Positions 1 through 12,385 of a DNA stretch of 64,000 nucleotides are shown one piece after another; positions within the stretch are counted from its first letter, which is position 1; each line of letters opens with the position of its first letter. The notes under the pieces were generated by a model. The model was not told the DNA's origin. It searched no databases and saw nothing but the letters and a program-made list of their open reading frames with translations. This DNA comes from Populus alba (lineage: Eukaryota; Streptophyta; Magnoliopsida; Malpighiales; Salicaceae). The stretch is taken from NCBI RefSeq assembly GCF_005239225.2, contig NC_133296.1, positions 14,508,001-14,572,000 of the forward strand. The letters are read 5' to 3'. The translations under genes and the position numbers were made by a program.

Positions 1-884
1 ATGACGTATTTTCACTGAAGATCTCGTTGCCAAACACAAGAGCAAATAACCTCTTTTTCAAGAAAGAAAATAACCAAGGAGTTGCAAGATTTCAAAAGCA
101 AATTGTTTTAGATTCACATCGAAATAATTTTTGATTTCAAAATGCAAGATCAAGATTTCAAGATTCATTCTAGACCCATATTCCTTCACCAAAATGAACA
201 AAAAGAGAAATGAAAGAATGGTCTTTTAAAACCATTATTTGTCTAAGTCGCTGGCAAAGTACACTTGGGGGCAATGACCAGTACAAGGGGGCAACATTGT
301 ATTTTCTCTTCTAGAAAAAAAGAGGAATATTTCCTACAACAAGACAAGGGGGCATTTTGGTTTACGAAAGACAATTTGATCCTTTCAGCAAGTGACACCG
401 AATGTTTTTATCAGTGAAACGAGGGGCAATGAATAAGTCCTCTCAAATTATTTGACGAGTCAGAAATCTTCAGCAAATAAGTGGGTCACGATGGGCACCA
501 CAAATGCTAAGTTGTGCAAATAAATCTGGAAATAGATTTACATGGGTCAACTCGAGTGGGCTAGAAGCCAAGCGACAAAAATGACCCAAATCAGAGGTAG
601 CAAGTCCTCATCAGTCAAGCAACAAGAAGACTAAGAAGAAATGGGGGCCTATATTTCAAATCAGGTAAAGATGCATGCATATCATCTAAACTTTGAGACA
701 TTGGACAATGAGTTTTGCAAATCTCATTAGAGAAAATTCCAACGGAATCCATCGAGTGGAAGGCCAACTTGAAATGGCCAAAGACTAAAATTGTTGTTGA
801 AATTTTTTCACTTTTGAGAATTTTTCATCCCGGGCAGGCCGCCCATGAGAATTAGGCCATCTAGAAAAATCTCCGCGCTTTCCT

Positions 885-1850
885 CTTAGAGTGCCTTTGA
901 GCACTCGTTTTCTTCTTGGAGCGCCTTTGAGCCCTCACTTTCTTCTTCCAGTGCCTTTGAGCACTCGCCTTCTCCTTCAAGTGCCTTTAAGCACTCGCCT
1001 TCCTTTTTGAGTGCCTCTGAGCCCTCGTTTTCCTCTACGAGCGCCTTTGAGCACTCTCTTTCCTCTTCGAGCACCTTTGAGCACTCGTTTGCCTCTTCGA
1101 GCGCCTTTGAGCACTCATTTCCCCTTCAAGTGCCTTTGAGCACCAGTGCCTCTGAGCACTCGCTTCCTCTTTAAGTGCCTTTGAGCACCAGTGCCTCTGA
1201 GCACTCGCTTTTCCCTTCAAGTGCCTGTGAGCACCAGTGCCTATGAGCACTCGTTTTCCCTTTCAAGTGCCTTTGAGCACCAGTGCCTCTAAGCACTCGC
1301 TTCCCCTTTAAGTGCCTTTGAGCACCAGTGCCTCTGAGCACTCCTTTTTCCCTTCAAGTGCCTCTGAGCACCAGTGCCTCTGAGCACTCGCTTCCCCTTT
1401 AAGTGCCTTTGAGCACCAGTGCCTCTGAGCACTCACTTTTCCCTTCAAGTGCCTTTGAGCACCAGTGCCTCTAAGCACTCGCTTCCCCTTCAAGTGCCTT
1501 TGAGCACCAGTGCCTCTGAGCACTCGCTTCCCCTTTAAGTGCCTTTGAGCACCAGTGCCTCTGAGCACGTGCCTTTGAGCACCAAGTGCCTCTGAGCACT
1601 CGCTTTTCCCTTCAAGTGCCTTTGAGCACCAGTGCCTTTGAGCACTCACTTTCGTCTTGGAGTGCCTTTGAGCACTCACTTTTCTCTTCGAGCGCCTTTG
1701 AGCCCTCACTTTCCTTTTGAAGCACATTTGAGCACTCGCTTTCCCCTTTAAGTGCCTTTGAGCACTAGTGCCTCTGAGCACTCGTTTTCTTCTTGGAGCG
1801 GCTTTAAGCAGTCGCTTTTCTTCTCGAAGTGCCTTTGAGCACTCGCTTTC
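885..1850 (+). repeat. ~44 bp tandem array in the retrotransposon 3' internal region
   Basis: About 20 imperfect units are built from two half-units, gtgcctttgagcaccA and gtgcctctgagcactcgctt, joined by a C/T-rich linker. The unit changes from a shorter ~23 bp form on the left to the fused ~44 bp form in the middle. Open frames running through the array are a by-product of periodicity and are not genes. Copy 2 has the homologous but shorter array at 17300-18115. Confidence 0.9.
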
Positions 1851-2138
1851 CTTTTTTTTTTTTTTTTTTTTTTACTGGGTAGGTCACCCATCACAATGAG
1901 ACCACTTCTAACAAAAAAAAAAAACAAAAAAAAAAAGTGGATCGTCTTCCCAATGACTTGTTTCTTGATTTCTACATCTCTCTGTAAAGGTCGTGTGTCA
2001 ATCTAATTATTTTCTAAGTTTTCAAAAAAAAAAGAAAAAAGGGGGGGATTCTTTCTCTATCTACTTTTCTTTATAAATTTACTACACAAAGATAAAAGAA
2101 AATGAAATTTTCCAATATCTTTGCATAATAAATATTAT

Positions 2139-2152
2139 AAAGAGGGGGCAAC
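2139..2152 (+). other. Polypurine tract of Gypsy copy 1
   Basis: The purine run aaagagggggcaac lies directly before the LTR start tgttataaccc. This is the expected position of the plus-strand primer for reverse transcription, and the run is identical at 18392-18405. Confidence 0.75.
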
Positions 2153-2945
2153 TGTTATAACCCAATTTTTGACCATTTTATTCTAATTATTATTATTATT
2201 TTATTTTACTGAATAATGATAAAAAAAAAATGATGATGAAAAATAATAATGATTGAAAAAATAAGTAAAATGAAATAAATGAAGGATGAATTAAAATTTG
2301 GGTTAATGGCAAAAATGATTGAAAGTTTTAGAATTAATTTAATTAAGCTTGGAATTAATTTAATTAATCCAATTAAAGGGTTTAATTGGAGAATTGATAA
2401 GTTTTGAGATTTAATTAAGCTTGAAATTAATTTAATTCATCCAATCAAGGATTTAATTGGAGAATTGATAAGTTTTGAGACTTAATTAAGCTTGGAATTA
2501 ATTTAATTAATCCAATTAGGGGCTTAATTGGAGAATTGGTAAGTTTTAGACTTAATTGGACCTTGGATTTAATTAAATTAATGAAATCAGGGACTTAATT
2601 GAAGAAATATTAAACGTTTGGGGTCCAAATTGTGAAATTAAATTCCAAGGATTATATTGAAAAAGGCGCGCGAATGCAGGGGGCTAATCACATTTTCACC
2701 AGGGATTTAATTACAAAATTTTAAAAGTTACACGGACCAAACTCATAGCCTCCAGAAACAGGAAACGACGTCGTTTGGAAATGACTGTTCACCGTCTCCA
2801 TTAATCTGCAACGGCTCTGCCATTAAAGGCAGAGACGTTTCGTCCGTTGGCAGCCGACACAGACGTTTTTCTTCAATTGAAGGCGTCGTTACGGAAGCAT
2901 TTAGGGGAGGGGCCGGCCGTTACCACCACCGAGGCTGCCGCTGGC

Positions 2946-2953
2946 TCTATAAA
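2946..2953 (+). promoter_or_regulatory. Probable LTR TATA box
   Basis: ctataaag sits in a G/C-rich part of the LTR, followed by an A-rich leader. The same sequence is at 19191-19198 in copy 2. Its position before the R-like part suits the element promoter. This is inferred from sequence alone. Confidence 0.45.
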
Positions 2954-3363
2954 GCTGAGCAAAGGCGACCTCACGAGGGGCTGGTTGGAGAAAAAGAAAA
3001 GGAGAAGGCAGAACCAAATTGGAGACCCAGAACAGAGAACAAAAAACCCACAAAACAAAGACAAACAGCAGTACCCAAAGCGGAAAACAAAGATCAGTAC
3101 AAGCAAAAAAACCCAGAAATCCCACGTTAGTATCATCATCTCCTCTCAATCATCCCTCTCGCCTGCAATCAGAAAAAAGGAGGAACCCAAGCAGCGAGTT
3201 GTCAGCTTCACCATCGCTGAAACAAAAGGAAAACAGAAAGGGAAGATCCTACAACAGACGAGAGCAGCGTCACTGTGTTGACCAGTCTCCTTGCAATCTC
3301 CAGAAACAGGTAAGCCGTTCTCATCTTTCTCTTCATTTTCTGTTTAAATTCTGCAAATGCAAG

Positions 3364-3522
3364 AACTGTGCGAAGGTAATTTAATTACCTTCGCACAGTT
3401 GCTGCACGCGTGAATTTGCTTCACGCGTGCAGCTTAATTAAAATTTGTCGGGCCACTGGCTTGGGCCAGTGGCCGGGCTGGCTGGGCCTAGCCCAGCCTA
3501 TATAGGCTGAGCTAGGCCCAGC
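3364..3522. repeat. Cluster of four perfect hairpins inside the LTR
   Basis: Four consecutive inverted repeats are seen. The first has 18 bp arms around a single T (3364-3381 and 3383-3400). The second has 13 bp arms (3401-3413 and 3421-3433). The third has 10 bp arms (3451-3460 and 3465-3474). The fourth has 12 bp arms (3481-3492 and 3511-3522) enclosing an inner palindrome, agcctatataggct. Copy 2 keeps all four at about 19610-19775, with small changes in the first. Confidence 0.85.
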
Positions 3523-3656
3523 CCTAAAGAAATTATGCTGGGCTGGGCCCGGCCCAGCCCAGCCCAAAAAAAATATATAGACAATAAAAAATAAAAAAAA
3601 TAAAAAGTGTAGACAAAAATTTTGCATGTCTTTTTTTTTTAGGGCCACGAATAATT

Positions 3657-3960
3657 ACCAACGCCAGAGTTGGATTTATTCGTGTTGGAATTTTTAATTG
3701 GAATTTATTTTTGGTGGAATATTTACCAACGCCAGAGTTGGATTTATTCGCGGTCGAATTTTTAATTGGAATTATTTGTTGTGGAATATTTACCAACGCC
3801 AGAGTTGGATTTATTCGTGGTCGAATTTAAAATTAGAATTATTTGTGGTGGAATATTTACCAACGCCAGAGTTGGATTTATTCGTGGTCGATTTTTTTTT
3901 AAATTAGAATTATTTATGGTGGAATATTTACCGACGTCAAAGTTGGATTTATTCGTGCAT
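3657..3960 (+). repeat. 68 bp tandem repeat in LTR (5 units)
   Basis: Units begin at about 3657, 3725, 3792, 3859 and 3930, each with accaacgccagagttgg followed by an A/T-rich segment ending in ggtggaatattt. The last unit is diverged. The LTR at 18406-20479 has four units. Confidence 0.85.
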
Positions 3961-4299
3961 TGATTTAAATTTATTTCTTAGGTTTATTCATTGAAGTTAG
4001 AGTCAATAATATCATATGTTCTTACACACAAATCAAAATAAATTTTAGCAAGTTAAGATTAAAACAACAATGCAGCTTACCTCAGGTAAAGTGCGCTAGG
4101 GGTGCTAATACCTTCCCTAGCCTCAACCAGTCCCGTACCATAGGATCTCTGTTGACCAGTTAGGGTTCCTAGTGACCATAATACTAGGTGGCGACTCCTT
4201 AAACGAGATTTTTTCCCAAAAGAACCGGATGCCAGAAATCTGTTCTTTTTAATAATTTAGAGAATTATTTTTAGGGCCGCCGCGATGTCGGGTGCGACA

Positions 4300-4654
4300 A
4301 TCTAAACAATAAAAAAATCATTTTAAATTTTTATATAACACGGTTTAAAACAACATTTTAAATGGCGGCTTGTACGTGGGGTTTACCTCGTACTGTAGAC
4401 TAAAGTTACTGAACAGCCCACAGGTGGGCAAAATCCGCGCACCCGGATTTCTCGTTAAAAAAGTTACCTTCAATTTTTTAATTAATTTAATTTAATTTAA
4501 CATAATAATAAAGAAAATGGAAAAGAAGAGCTGCTGCTATTTGTGTTCTCAAAGTCAGCCACAGGACGGCAATCGAAAGGAGACGAGAGGAGAAGCTAAC
4601 TCTCACTCGCTTCTTTCTCTGTCTGCGATCGTTGCGGGGGGAGGACGAAAGGCA
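4300..4654. other. Flank and presumptive 5' region of the P4H gene
   Basis: This is non-repetitive sequence between the LTR end and the P4H start codon. 4520-4654 is more G/C-rich and looks like a leader. No certain promoter element is seen. The LTR ends about 355 bp upstream of the start codon. Confidence 0.4.
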
Positions 4655-7600
4655 ATGGCCTCTGCCATGAAAATCGTATTGCGGACTCCTAGCTTTTGGT
4701 CACCGCTGGAATGATCGTAGGTATTAATTTTATCTATCTAATCTAATCTAATCTAACGATCTCTACTAATTTTTGAAAGATTTGATAGATTTTTTCTTTT
4801 TTCATCAATTATCTGTTATAATAAATAGTCTGAGAAAGTTGGAGATCTTGGTTGGGGATTTGCAGGTGCTTTCTTTCAATTAGCATTTATACTAAAGCTG
4901 GAAGACTCGTATGGTAATTTTCTTATTTCCTTATATTTTGTTTTTTAAATGTCAATGGACCATATCATCATCACGTCTGTGCTATAATTTCTTGATTGCT
5001 TTTCGTATGGCTGAGCACTACGAGTTTCTAACCTTACTGGTAATTAGCTCAGAAGAAACAGTGTGTTTTAACCTAATTGATAATGTGGGAAGGAAGGAGT
5101 TGCTATTTAATTCTTACCAGGTTTTTTTATATTGTGTCAGTGAGTGTTGTCCTTTGACTTGAATTTGAGCTATTGAATACCATCAAGGATGGCCATTTCA
5201 CGTGAACCTGATGGATACCGCCCCAAATTGCCCCGAATGGGTATTAATTTTATAGACCTGATTGGGTTCGGATAAAACCTGAAGGCTAAAAGTTGAGTTT
5301 CGAGTTGGGTATGGATGCTAGTATGCCTGACCCTAAACCCGACCCAAAATAAACAAATAACCTTGTAGTTTGAAAAAAATACATGTATACCATGCTAATT
5401 ATAGAAAGGATATTGCTAAGAGTTAGCAGTCGAAGGGAGTTTGAACCGTGAAGGAATTACCGGTGCGCACAGAGAAGGGGGAGAGAATACAGATAGACTA
5501 AATAGTTTTAAATTATAGCATTTGAGTTCAGGTCGGGTTCAGTTATGGGTATCCAATGGGTACTTGAATTCCGATCAGGTTGGGTTTGGTTGTCAAAAAT
5601 CCATACTTGTTTGGGTTCAAGTTGGATTTGGATAGTTATTTCAGGTTCGGGTGTGGACAATACAAAACCTAATTCATGGGTATCCATTGCCATCCCTAAC
5701 TACCATTGAAATCTGGGAGTGTTGCCGGAATTCTTTATGGTTATGCAGGATAAGAACATGACAAAGCACCATACTGTTGATGCTGGAGCTCTTTGAAAGC
5801 AGTTCAGGGGGTATTTGATTTGAGTTTTAGACTCAATCTAAGGTTTCTTCATGAGCGCCTAATCTACGTGTTCTATAACATCATTATTTCCGTCATGTTT
5901 TATAATTTTGATTTTTGCATCGAAAAAATTAAACAGTGACAGTGGTATTACAAATTAGTGGTTGTGGGGAAATATCTTGGCAGGTCTTGAAGTTGGGTTT
6001 CTTGTTCCCTTTATACATGACTATTGTTTAAGAACTAGTCTAATATTTGTGGTGTATTTTCTTTTTGAACCACTGTATATAGGCACCAAAGTTTCCATCA
6101 TTTGAAAGAGTGCGAAAACTTCAAAAGTGATGCCTATCTTCAGTTGCCGAGAGGCTTGGTAATGGTTCCTATATACATGTTCACTATCATCTAGAATATA
6201 AGATAGTTACTCCACACTGGTAGTTTGCATTACTAGGTCCTGCTTTATTTCAATATGTACAGGCTGTATAGGTCTTCATGATTATAAACCTCTTGTTCTT
6301 AATCCAATTTTGTTTGATAAACATCTAAATCATGTGCTTTTATTTTTATTTTCAGGGATTTCTAATTGGGATAATGACACAGAAGCGGCAGTTTTACGAA
6401 TTGGATATGTATGTTTGCTATCTGGTCTCCATGATTGCCTTAAACTTTTTTACATCTCTCAGTGAGATGGAGAAAAAGAAAGAAAATATAAACATGAAAA
6501 ACTAAAAGAAAAAAAAAAACTACTAAGTATAGTTGTAATGAATTGGAAACATGGTAGCTAGCATCGTGTAGGGTGGCATCCAAAAAAATTGAATGCACTT
6601 GGTAAGCATGGCAAAATCATGATGATGACCTCTTAGATGGCTCCACTTAATATTTTTACATGGAAAATTTTCATGCATTCACTTTTGATACAATTTATAT
6701 TGCTATATTTAGCAATAAAGAGGTTTTTATTAACAGATTACCATAGGGTCAAATCTTAAGCTTCACCATTGAGTGTCATATAACATTGCATGGTGCACTT
6801 CAATACTCGTAAGGATGGCTGACATATATTGGATTGTGCTTTGTACTGTTTCAACTTTCATGAGATTGCTTGGGACATCATTTTTGCTGATGTGCTACAA
6901 AAGGTTGGAGAGAGACAGGCTATATTTTTTTTTGTTTATTTTCCTTTTCTTTAAACAAAATCTTTTTTTCATTTGCTTTCAAATTGAATTGGATTGCTTA
7001 TTGTGACAAACTGCTATTTTAATGGTCTATTACTCTCTTTCGCTGTCTGACATGCCACAAGCACTTTCTATTCCAATTAAGGAAAGCTACTATAATTGTG
7101 TTTTATTTCTATTCTCATATCAGTTTAACTTGTCAGTGCTTTTCTGTTTGAAATGCGTCTACTGTCAGCATATAATGACAGTTTTTCTTTTGATAAGTAA
7201 CATAATGATTGATTTTTTTTTCCTATGAATATGAAACTTATTTTTTGTTTTAGGTTGTTTTTTCTTTTGAAATTTACATGACGAGTGGGCAAGTTTAATT
7301 TTTCTCTGTTTCTATTGATGTAGGTCAAACCTGAAATTATCAGCTGGTCACCACGAATTATTGTACTCCATGATTTTTTGAGCTCGGAGGTACACCTATA
7401 TCCTAACTCATGTTTGTATTGAACTTTTCTTGATTATTATGATGCTGTTTGATATTCTGAATTGAATTCATTCAACAAGGAGTTGAGTTTTATGGGGTTA
7501 AGTTCCAAAAAATTGAAGGTTACTATTAGTCCTCACTAATGTGTATACTGGATATGACATTATCAAATATTAGAGATAATAGATCATGAATTATCTGTTT

Positions 7601-10600
7601 ATGTTAGTAGCATAAGGCTTAATATTTTTTTTAAAAGGAGACATGAAAAGATAGGGTTACCAATAAATGTTCAGGCAGTGGGCCTAAAGTGTGCAACTGG
7701 CTGTTGGCCATTGACTTTCCATGTATTTTCTCCTATTATAAACTATTTTTATTTGATTTTTCTCAATTAGTGTCATATAGTTGCATTTTTGTGATTGCAT
7801 GAAAGAACATGCTAGCCTTTCTTTTGGTGATGGGGGTGGCTTGTTTGTAGGGGATTTTCAAGTGATTGCCTTCAAGTAGGATTCTTGTTTATTATAACAA
7901 TAATAACCTTGAGGAGGATACGGAATGCTTTGCATAGTGGGTTCAGGAACATAATTATGATATGAAAGGGGAGTATAACCTTGTAGTTTATATTAAGTAT
8001 GAGGAGGCAGAGTAATTTTTTTTGCGTAGTTGTTAATTGTTATGGCAATAGATACTCAATAAAACTTTCCATTCAGGTAATTTGGCAGCTGTTTTTTCTT
8101 TGTTATTTTTTACCATATACTGGCAGTTCTTTTTCCCAGCTATCAATGGGCCAAACTTTTTTTTTTTTTTTTTTTACCATTTTTGAATAAGAGTCCTCAG
8201 CAATTTGTGTTGTAATTGTCACTATTGTCTTCTTTGCTTTCTGAAAATAACCTTTGTTTTTCCATGAGAAAACTAGTAGAGCTATATAATTGTGTGCATC
8301 ACAACATTTTTATCTGTTCCCACAACTGTCTATTATTTACAGCTACAAATTGCTCTTTTTTTTGTTCTTTATGTAAAAAGGGGTGGCAAGGGGTTTAAAT
8401 AGTCTAAAAATTGCACAATGCATTTGCTCTTGATAATAGTACTGCCATTGCAGGAATGTGACTATCTTAGAGCCCTAGCTAAACTCGGCTTCAAATTTCT
8501 ACTGTGGTGGATGTAAAGACAGGGAAGGTATACTCTCTTTTTTTAACTGACCATGTAATGGTTTATCATTTCTTCTCATTGCTTATATTTTCTATAAACT
8601 TTGAATGTCAGATTTCTTCACCTAAAATAAAGGCGTATTCTTTTTGCCAGTTTTGATGTTATCAATTCATTTCATATGAAGTTATAGAAAAGCTCTCTTT
8701 TAGTATCTATTGAAGCAATATTTTTCTTTGCAACTTATCCACCGCATGTTTTTTTTTTTTTTTTGAGTTGCTGCATGAATTTCTGCTTTCTTCGGTTGCA
8801 AGCTCTTCAACTTTGTTGTTTTAACGCACTGATTTAAGCCTGCAGAAAATGAGTTTTCCATTTAAACTCTTCATGAGGTTTACAGAAAAAAGTAAGGTTT
8901 CTTTACAAAACTGGGTCGCCTATGATGAAAAAATTGTACAATTTGGATGGACTTCAATTTATAAATGGATATGGATGGGAAACTCAATTGAGATTTTCTA
9001 TCTTTGGGACCAATCTGTTGTTTGGGAACTCAATTGAGAAACCCTATGTAGACTTATTGAGGTTTACCCAATTTTCTAAATTTTGATATTAATGTGAGGC
9101 TTTAATTATAAATTCAGTATCCCATTGAACCACCCTTTTTCTTACAAATTTGTTTGACTTGTTTATTTCAACTGATTTAGCTTCAAAATGACAATTTCAA
9201 CATGTTGCCTCTCTATTTTCAGGGAATAGAAAGGCAAGGTAAGGACAAGTTCTGGAATGTTTCTGAGCTCTGAAGAGAAAACGTATCAAGTGGTACAGGT
9301 TAGTTTTTTGTCGAACTTGCTTCTCATCTTCTTCATTCTTCTCTGAGATGCTCTAGAAGCTTCAACATACTTTCTAATTCCTTCACCATTGCTTGCATGC
9401 CATATCTTGTCATTTTTGTGGCTGCTTGTGCATGGATCAGCTTGTACCGTTGTCTGAACATAAGAAGCCACTTGAATGTTTTTTTTGCATAACTTTATTT
9501 TTAATAACATTGGATTGATTTCTTATTCAATAACAAAAAATGAAAACGAGCCCATATTGCTAGTTATATAGCTGGAATACTTACAATGCTTGTTAACTTG
9601 GCATGCATAATCCAACTTTTATTTTGTCTCGAGCACCAGGCAATTGAAAAAAGGATTTCAGTCTATTCTCAAGTGCCCATTGAAATGGGGAGCTCATCCA
9701 AGTTTTTAAGGTGCAGATCTAACTTATTTAACTAGCAAGACTTGGTTACAAAATTGTTAGACTAAGGTTTCTTAGTATCAAGGCTAACATCTGCTTGCAG
9801 CACAGGTATGAAAAAGAATCAGTATTATACAGCCCATCAATGAGTTTTTCTGAATACAGTAAGCCGTTTAATCTTATCTTTTATAGTGTCAATATATCTT
9901 TCGTTACATGTACTGTTACTGTTTCAGTTATTCCTTAATTAAGTTGTCTCATAGTTGAAAAATCACTCTCTCTCAACATTGGTTGATAGTTTAACTTGAA
10001 GCGTGGTGGTCAGCGAGTAGCAACAATGCTGATGTACCTTAAGTGACAATGTTGAGGGGGGGAGAAACTATTTTTTTACCATGGTAATACTGTTAAGTTG
10101 ATGTTTATTTTCATTTTATCATCTCAGATTTATGGTACTCCTGTTTCGGTTTAAAAAAATGAAACTTATTGTATATGGGGCATATGAAGAAGCCTGCTAA
10201 TGTCAAGGATAGATTCCATTCAATCTGTTTGGTTCTTAAGGATCTAAATTAGCAAACAAAGTTGTGTCACTAGGCAATCTTTTGATTGTATGATTATATC
10301 ATGTCTTCTTTCAATGTATTTTAGCATGCAATTTTTTAGGGGTGCAAACCCCTCTCATCCTGTCAGTAGCTTTCTCCATGATTTTCATCCAGAACCCTTT
10401 ATCTATGTCCCTCATCCAGAATTCCTTTGAGTAGCTTTCTACACTGTTCTCATTTCAGATCCCTTATCTTTTGCCACCCTCATCTCATCCAATTACGGAC
10501 CCTGAGGAGACTTTGTTAGGAATGAGTGAATTTGGATCATTTTGAGGCCTTGCTTACAATTGAGAAAGGGTAGAGAAGTTCTTTTAGATTTCAGAATGTT

Positions 10601-11860
10601 TGGTTTAATAACCAGGAAAAGCTTTTGTAGATATATTGGTTGCCTAGCAGTCAGCAGATGCCTAGATACCCTAGGCAATATTTTTTGGACCATGGGAATT
10701 TTAAAAACTTCTGGCATTACATGGTTACATCATAATGGACAAATCCACCTCTGTATTACTTGCAATCTATTATCTTTGCATGTTAGCACATGTTTTTTAA
10801 TTTTGCAAGCTAGTCATTATTGCAAGCAAGGGATGAATTGATCAATTGAATGCAGTTTAATAACACACTAACCCCATTTTTAACAACTGCAATAAACACT
10901 GTTTTTGAGGTAATTTGATAGAAGGAACATGGAGCTTGAATGATCTATTAGATTTCCTTTGGCAGCTGTACTTTAAGTAGCATACAAGGAATATCTTTAA
11001 ATGATTTTTGCAAAGATCTGGTATGCCCTTGATTGATTTTTGTTTTGATGATAAGTTTTTCCATGATAGGGGATATCTAAGTAGGGGAAACTTGGTGGTA
11101 AGATGGCTTATTTGCTCTAAGAGTCAATGAGTTTGTGTGGAATAAACAAGGGTATTTTTTCTTTTTAGTAATAGAAGATTTTCCATCCGTTGCCTTTGAT
11201 GGTTGCAGTTTGTCATTGGGTCTTGGTCACTCCCCCCTCCCCTGGTAGTATTTAACTCATTGGGATTCTATCATCTTTAGAAATGCACAAAGTGCAGTGC
11301 CTCAGTTTCATTGGGCTATGGCTAGGATGCTTGTGAGCAAACATAGTATACTTGGGAGTGTCTCAATCTCTCTATCCAGAATAAACGCTAAAAATATTGA
11401 GATTTTTTTGGACCATTCCATGTGCATCCATTGTGGTTTAGACCGCATTAGGTGGCCTGGCAATTGAAGAACTTGTCAAGATATACTACTGTATTCACAG
11501 TTAACTTTATGCTATATCATCCTAACAGGCACTGCTGTTTATACTGTGAAAACTAACAATTGCTGTTTATATTGTGATCGGTTGATTACCTGTGCTTCTA
11601 AATTGCAAATACATGTTTAAAATTATATCTTTGAGACATGACAGTTACCATGTTTAATTGCTTTATTGTTATAAAATGCCATTTTGTACCCATTCTTTTA
11701 TCTGTAATGATCATGAGTTAAAACTTAGCATTGCATGGGTGGTTGCACCTATGAGTGATTTGCAGGCTGGTTCAAGTAAATGCAGCTGTGGCGGAAAAAG
11801 TTGTGGATGGGTTATGTGTAAAACCAACCAAAAGGAAATGCAGTTTTTTCTGGAGCATGG
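4655..11860 (+). pseudogene. Prolyl 4-hydroxylase gene with frameshifted exons (pseudogene or assembly-damaged gene)
   Basis: The family hydroxylates proline in cell-wall and other secreted proteins, using 2-oxoglutarate and iron, in the ER/Golgi. Eleven exons are recognised: 4655-4720, 4866-4913, 6083-6158, 6356-6408, 7324-7389, 8454-8527, 9223-9298, 9640-9710, 9806-9858, 9990-10083 and 11766-11859, each flanked by AG and GT. Exons 1-2 give a short N-terminal signal anchor. Exon 5 is intact and encodes VKPEIISWSPRIIVLHDFL, a plant P4H signature. Exon 6 starts ECDYLRALAK, exon 7 contains VRTSSGMFLSSEEK, exon 8 AIEKRISVYSQVP, and exon 10 FNLKRGGQRVATMLMYL. Single-base indels break the frame in exons 1, 3, 6, 7, 8, 9, 10 and 11. 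The last family exon, with the C-terminal iron/2-oxoglutarate residues, is not seen before the N gap. Identity is near certain; whether it is truly broken is not. Confidence 0.85.
5184..5697. mobile_element. Possible MITE in P4H intron 2
   Basis: A ~510 bp block begins aaggatggcca and ends tggccatccct-like (ttgccatccct), giving short imperfect terminal inverted repeats. Inside are repeated gggt/ggttcggg-type motifs on one strand. A clear target duplication could not be identified, so the boundaries are approximate and the class (perhaps hAT-like) is a guess. Confidence 0.4.
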
Positions 11861-12385
11861 TTGTTTCCAAACCCTACTTGTTAAAAATTCCGTACTTGCA
11901 GAATTTTATATGAAACCTCTCCACTGAGTTAAAGTGTGTGGGAAAATAAGGTTTTCAGGAGTAATAAATTGACGATGATTTGGAAGTGTAAAAAGGGTCT
12001 TGAGTGGCATGTTTTTGCTTCGTTTGTCAATTTTTTTTTGTTCATTAAGAGGATTTAGATCTTCTGAATGGTTTGAAATTCTTCTTAGGTTAGGTTTTTG
12101 TTCAATGGTAAATGGGATACTTTATTTTTTTGAAAGAGGGGTTAATTGGTTCGGGCTATGCGGGGGTTGTTGAACACTAAGTATCCCCGAATTAGTGGGT
12201 TTTTTGGAGGGTAAGTTTTACCTTTTTTTTTTTGGGCCTCTCCATTTCATCCCACTCAAAAAATACACACTAAATATTTTTAATCATCTCTCACCCAAAT
12301 CATTATTAATAATTTAATTATTTTCTCTCTTAAAAACACTTCAATGTATGAATAGGCATCCTAAAAACAAACTTTTACATCCATA
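11861..12385. other. Sequence between P4H exon 11 and the gap
   Basis: A/T-rich sequence with no recognised exon. It is probably the continuing P4H intron or its flank; the last P4H exon may lie in the unsequenced gap. Confidence 0.4.

Larger units (their letters stand above)
1..4299 (+). mobile_element. Gypsy-type LTR retrotransposon, right end (copy 1, truncated by window start)
   Basis: This stretch matches 16390-20479 along its whole length. It holds the 3' non-coding internal region, a tandem array, a purine-rich tract and a complete LTR, so it is the 3' end of an element whose coding part and 5' LTR lie left of the window. The family is assigned from copy 2, whose internal part retains Tat/Ogre-like RNase H and integrase remnants. 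No primer-binding site follows the LTR at 4300, so this LTR is a 3' LTR and does not pair with the LTR at 18406. Copy 1 and copy 2 differ mostly by single-base insertions and deletions. Confidence 0.85.
2153..4299 (+). repeat. 3' LTR of Gypsy copy 1 (2147 bp)
   Basis: The LTR runs from tgttataaccc to ggtgcgaca, with TG...CA ends. The U3 part carries about three ~77 bp A/T-rich units (about 2330-2550, each with ttaattaagctt and a following aattggagaattg). A TATA-like box lies at 2946-2953. The R/U5 part has four strong inverted repeats and a five-unit 68 bp tandem repeat. The homologous LTR at 18406-20479 is 2074 bp; most of the length difference is one fewer 68 bp unit. Confidence 0.9.

Noticed and set aside
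886..1781. Several open frames rich in repeated SAQRHWCSKAL-type peptides
   Set aside because: They are translations of the 44 bp tandem array in a retrotransposon and recur in copy 2 with different frames. No start context or introns support a gene.
885..1850. CRISPR-like regular array
   Set aside because: There are no unique spacers, the units are contiguous, and the host is a plant.
2847..3384. Overlapping frames of 120-144 codons in the LTR
   Set aside because: They lie in the LTR leader, are frameshifted differently in the second LTR, and have no family resemblance.
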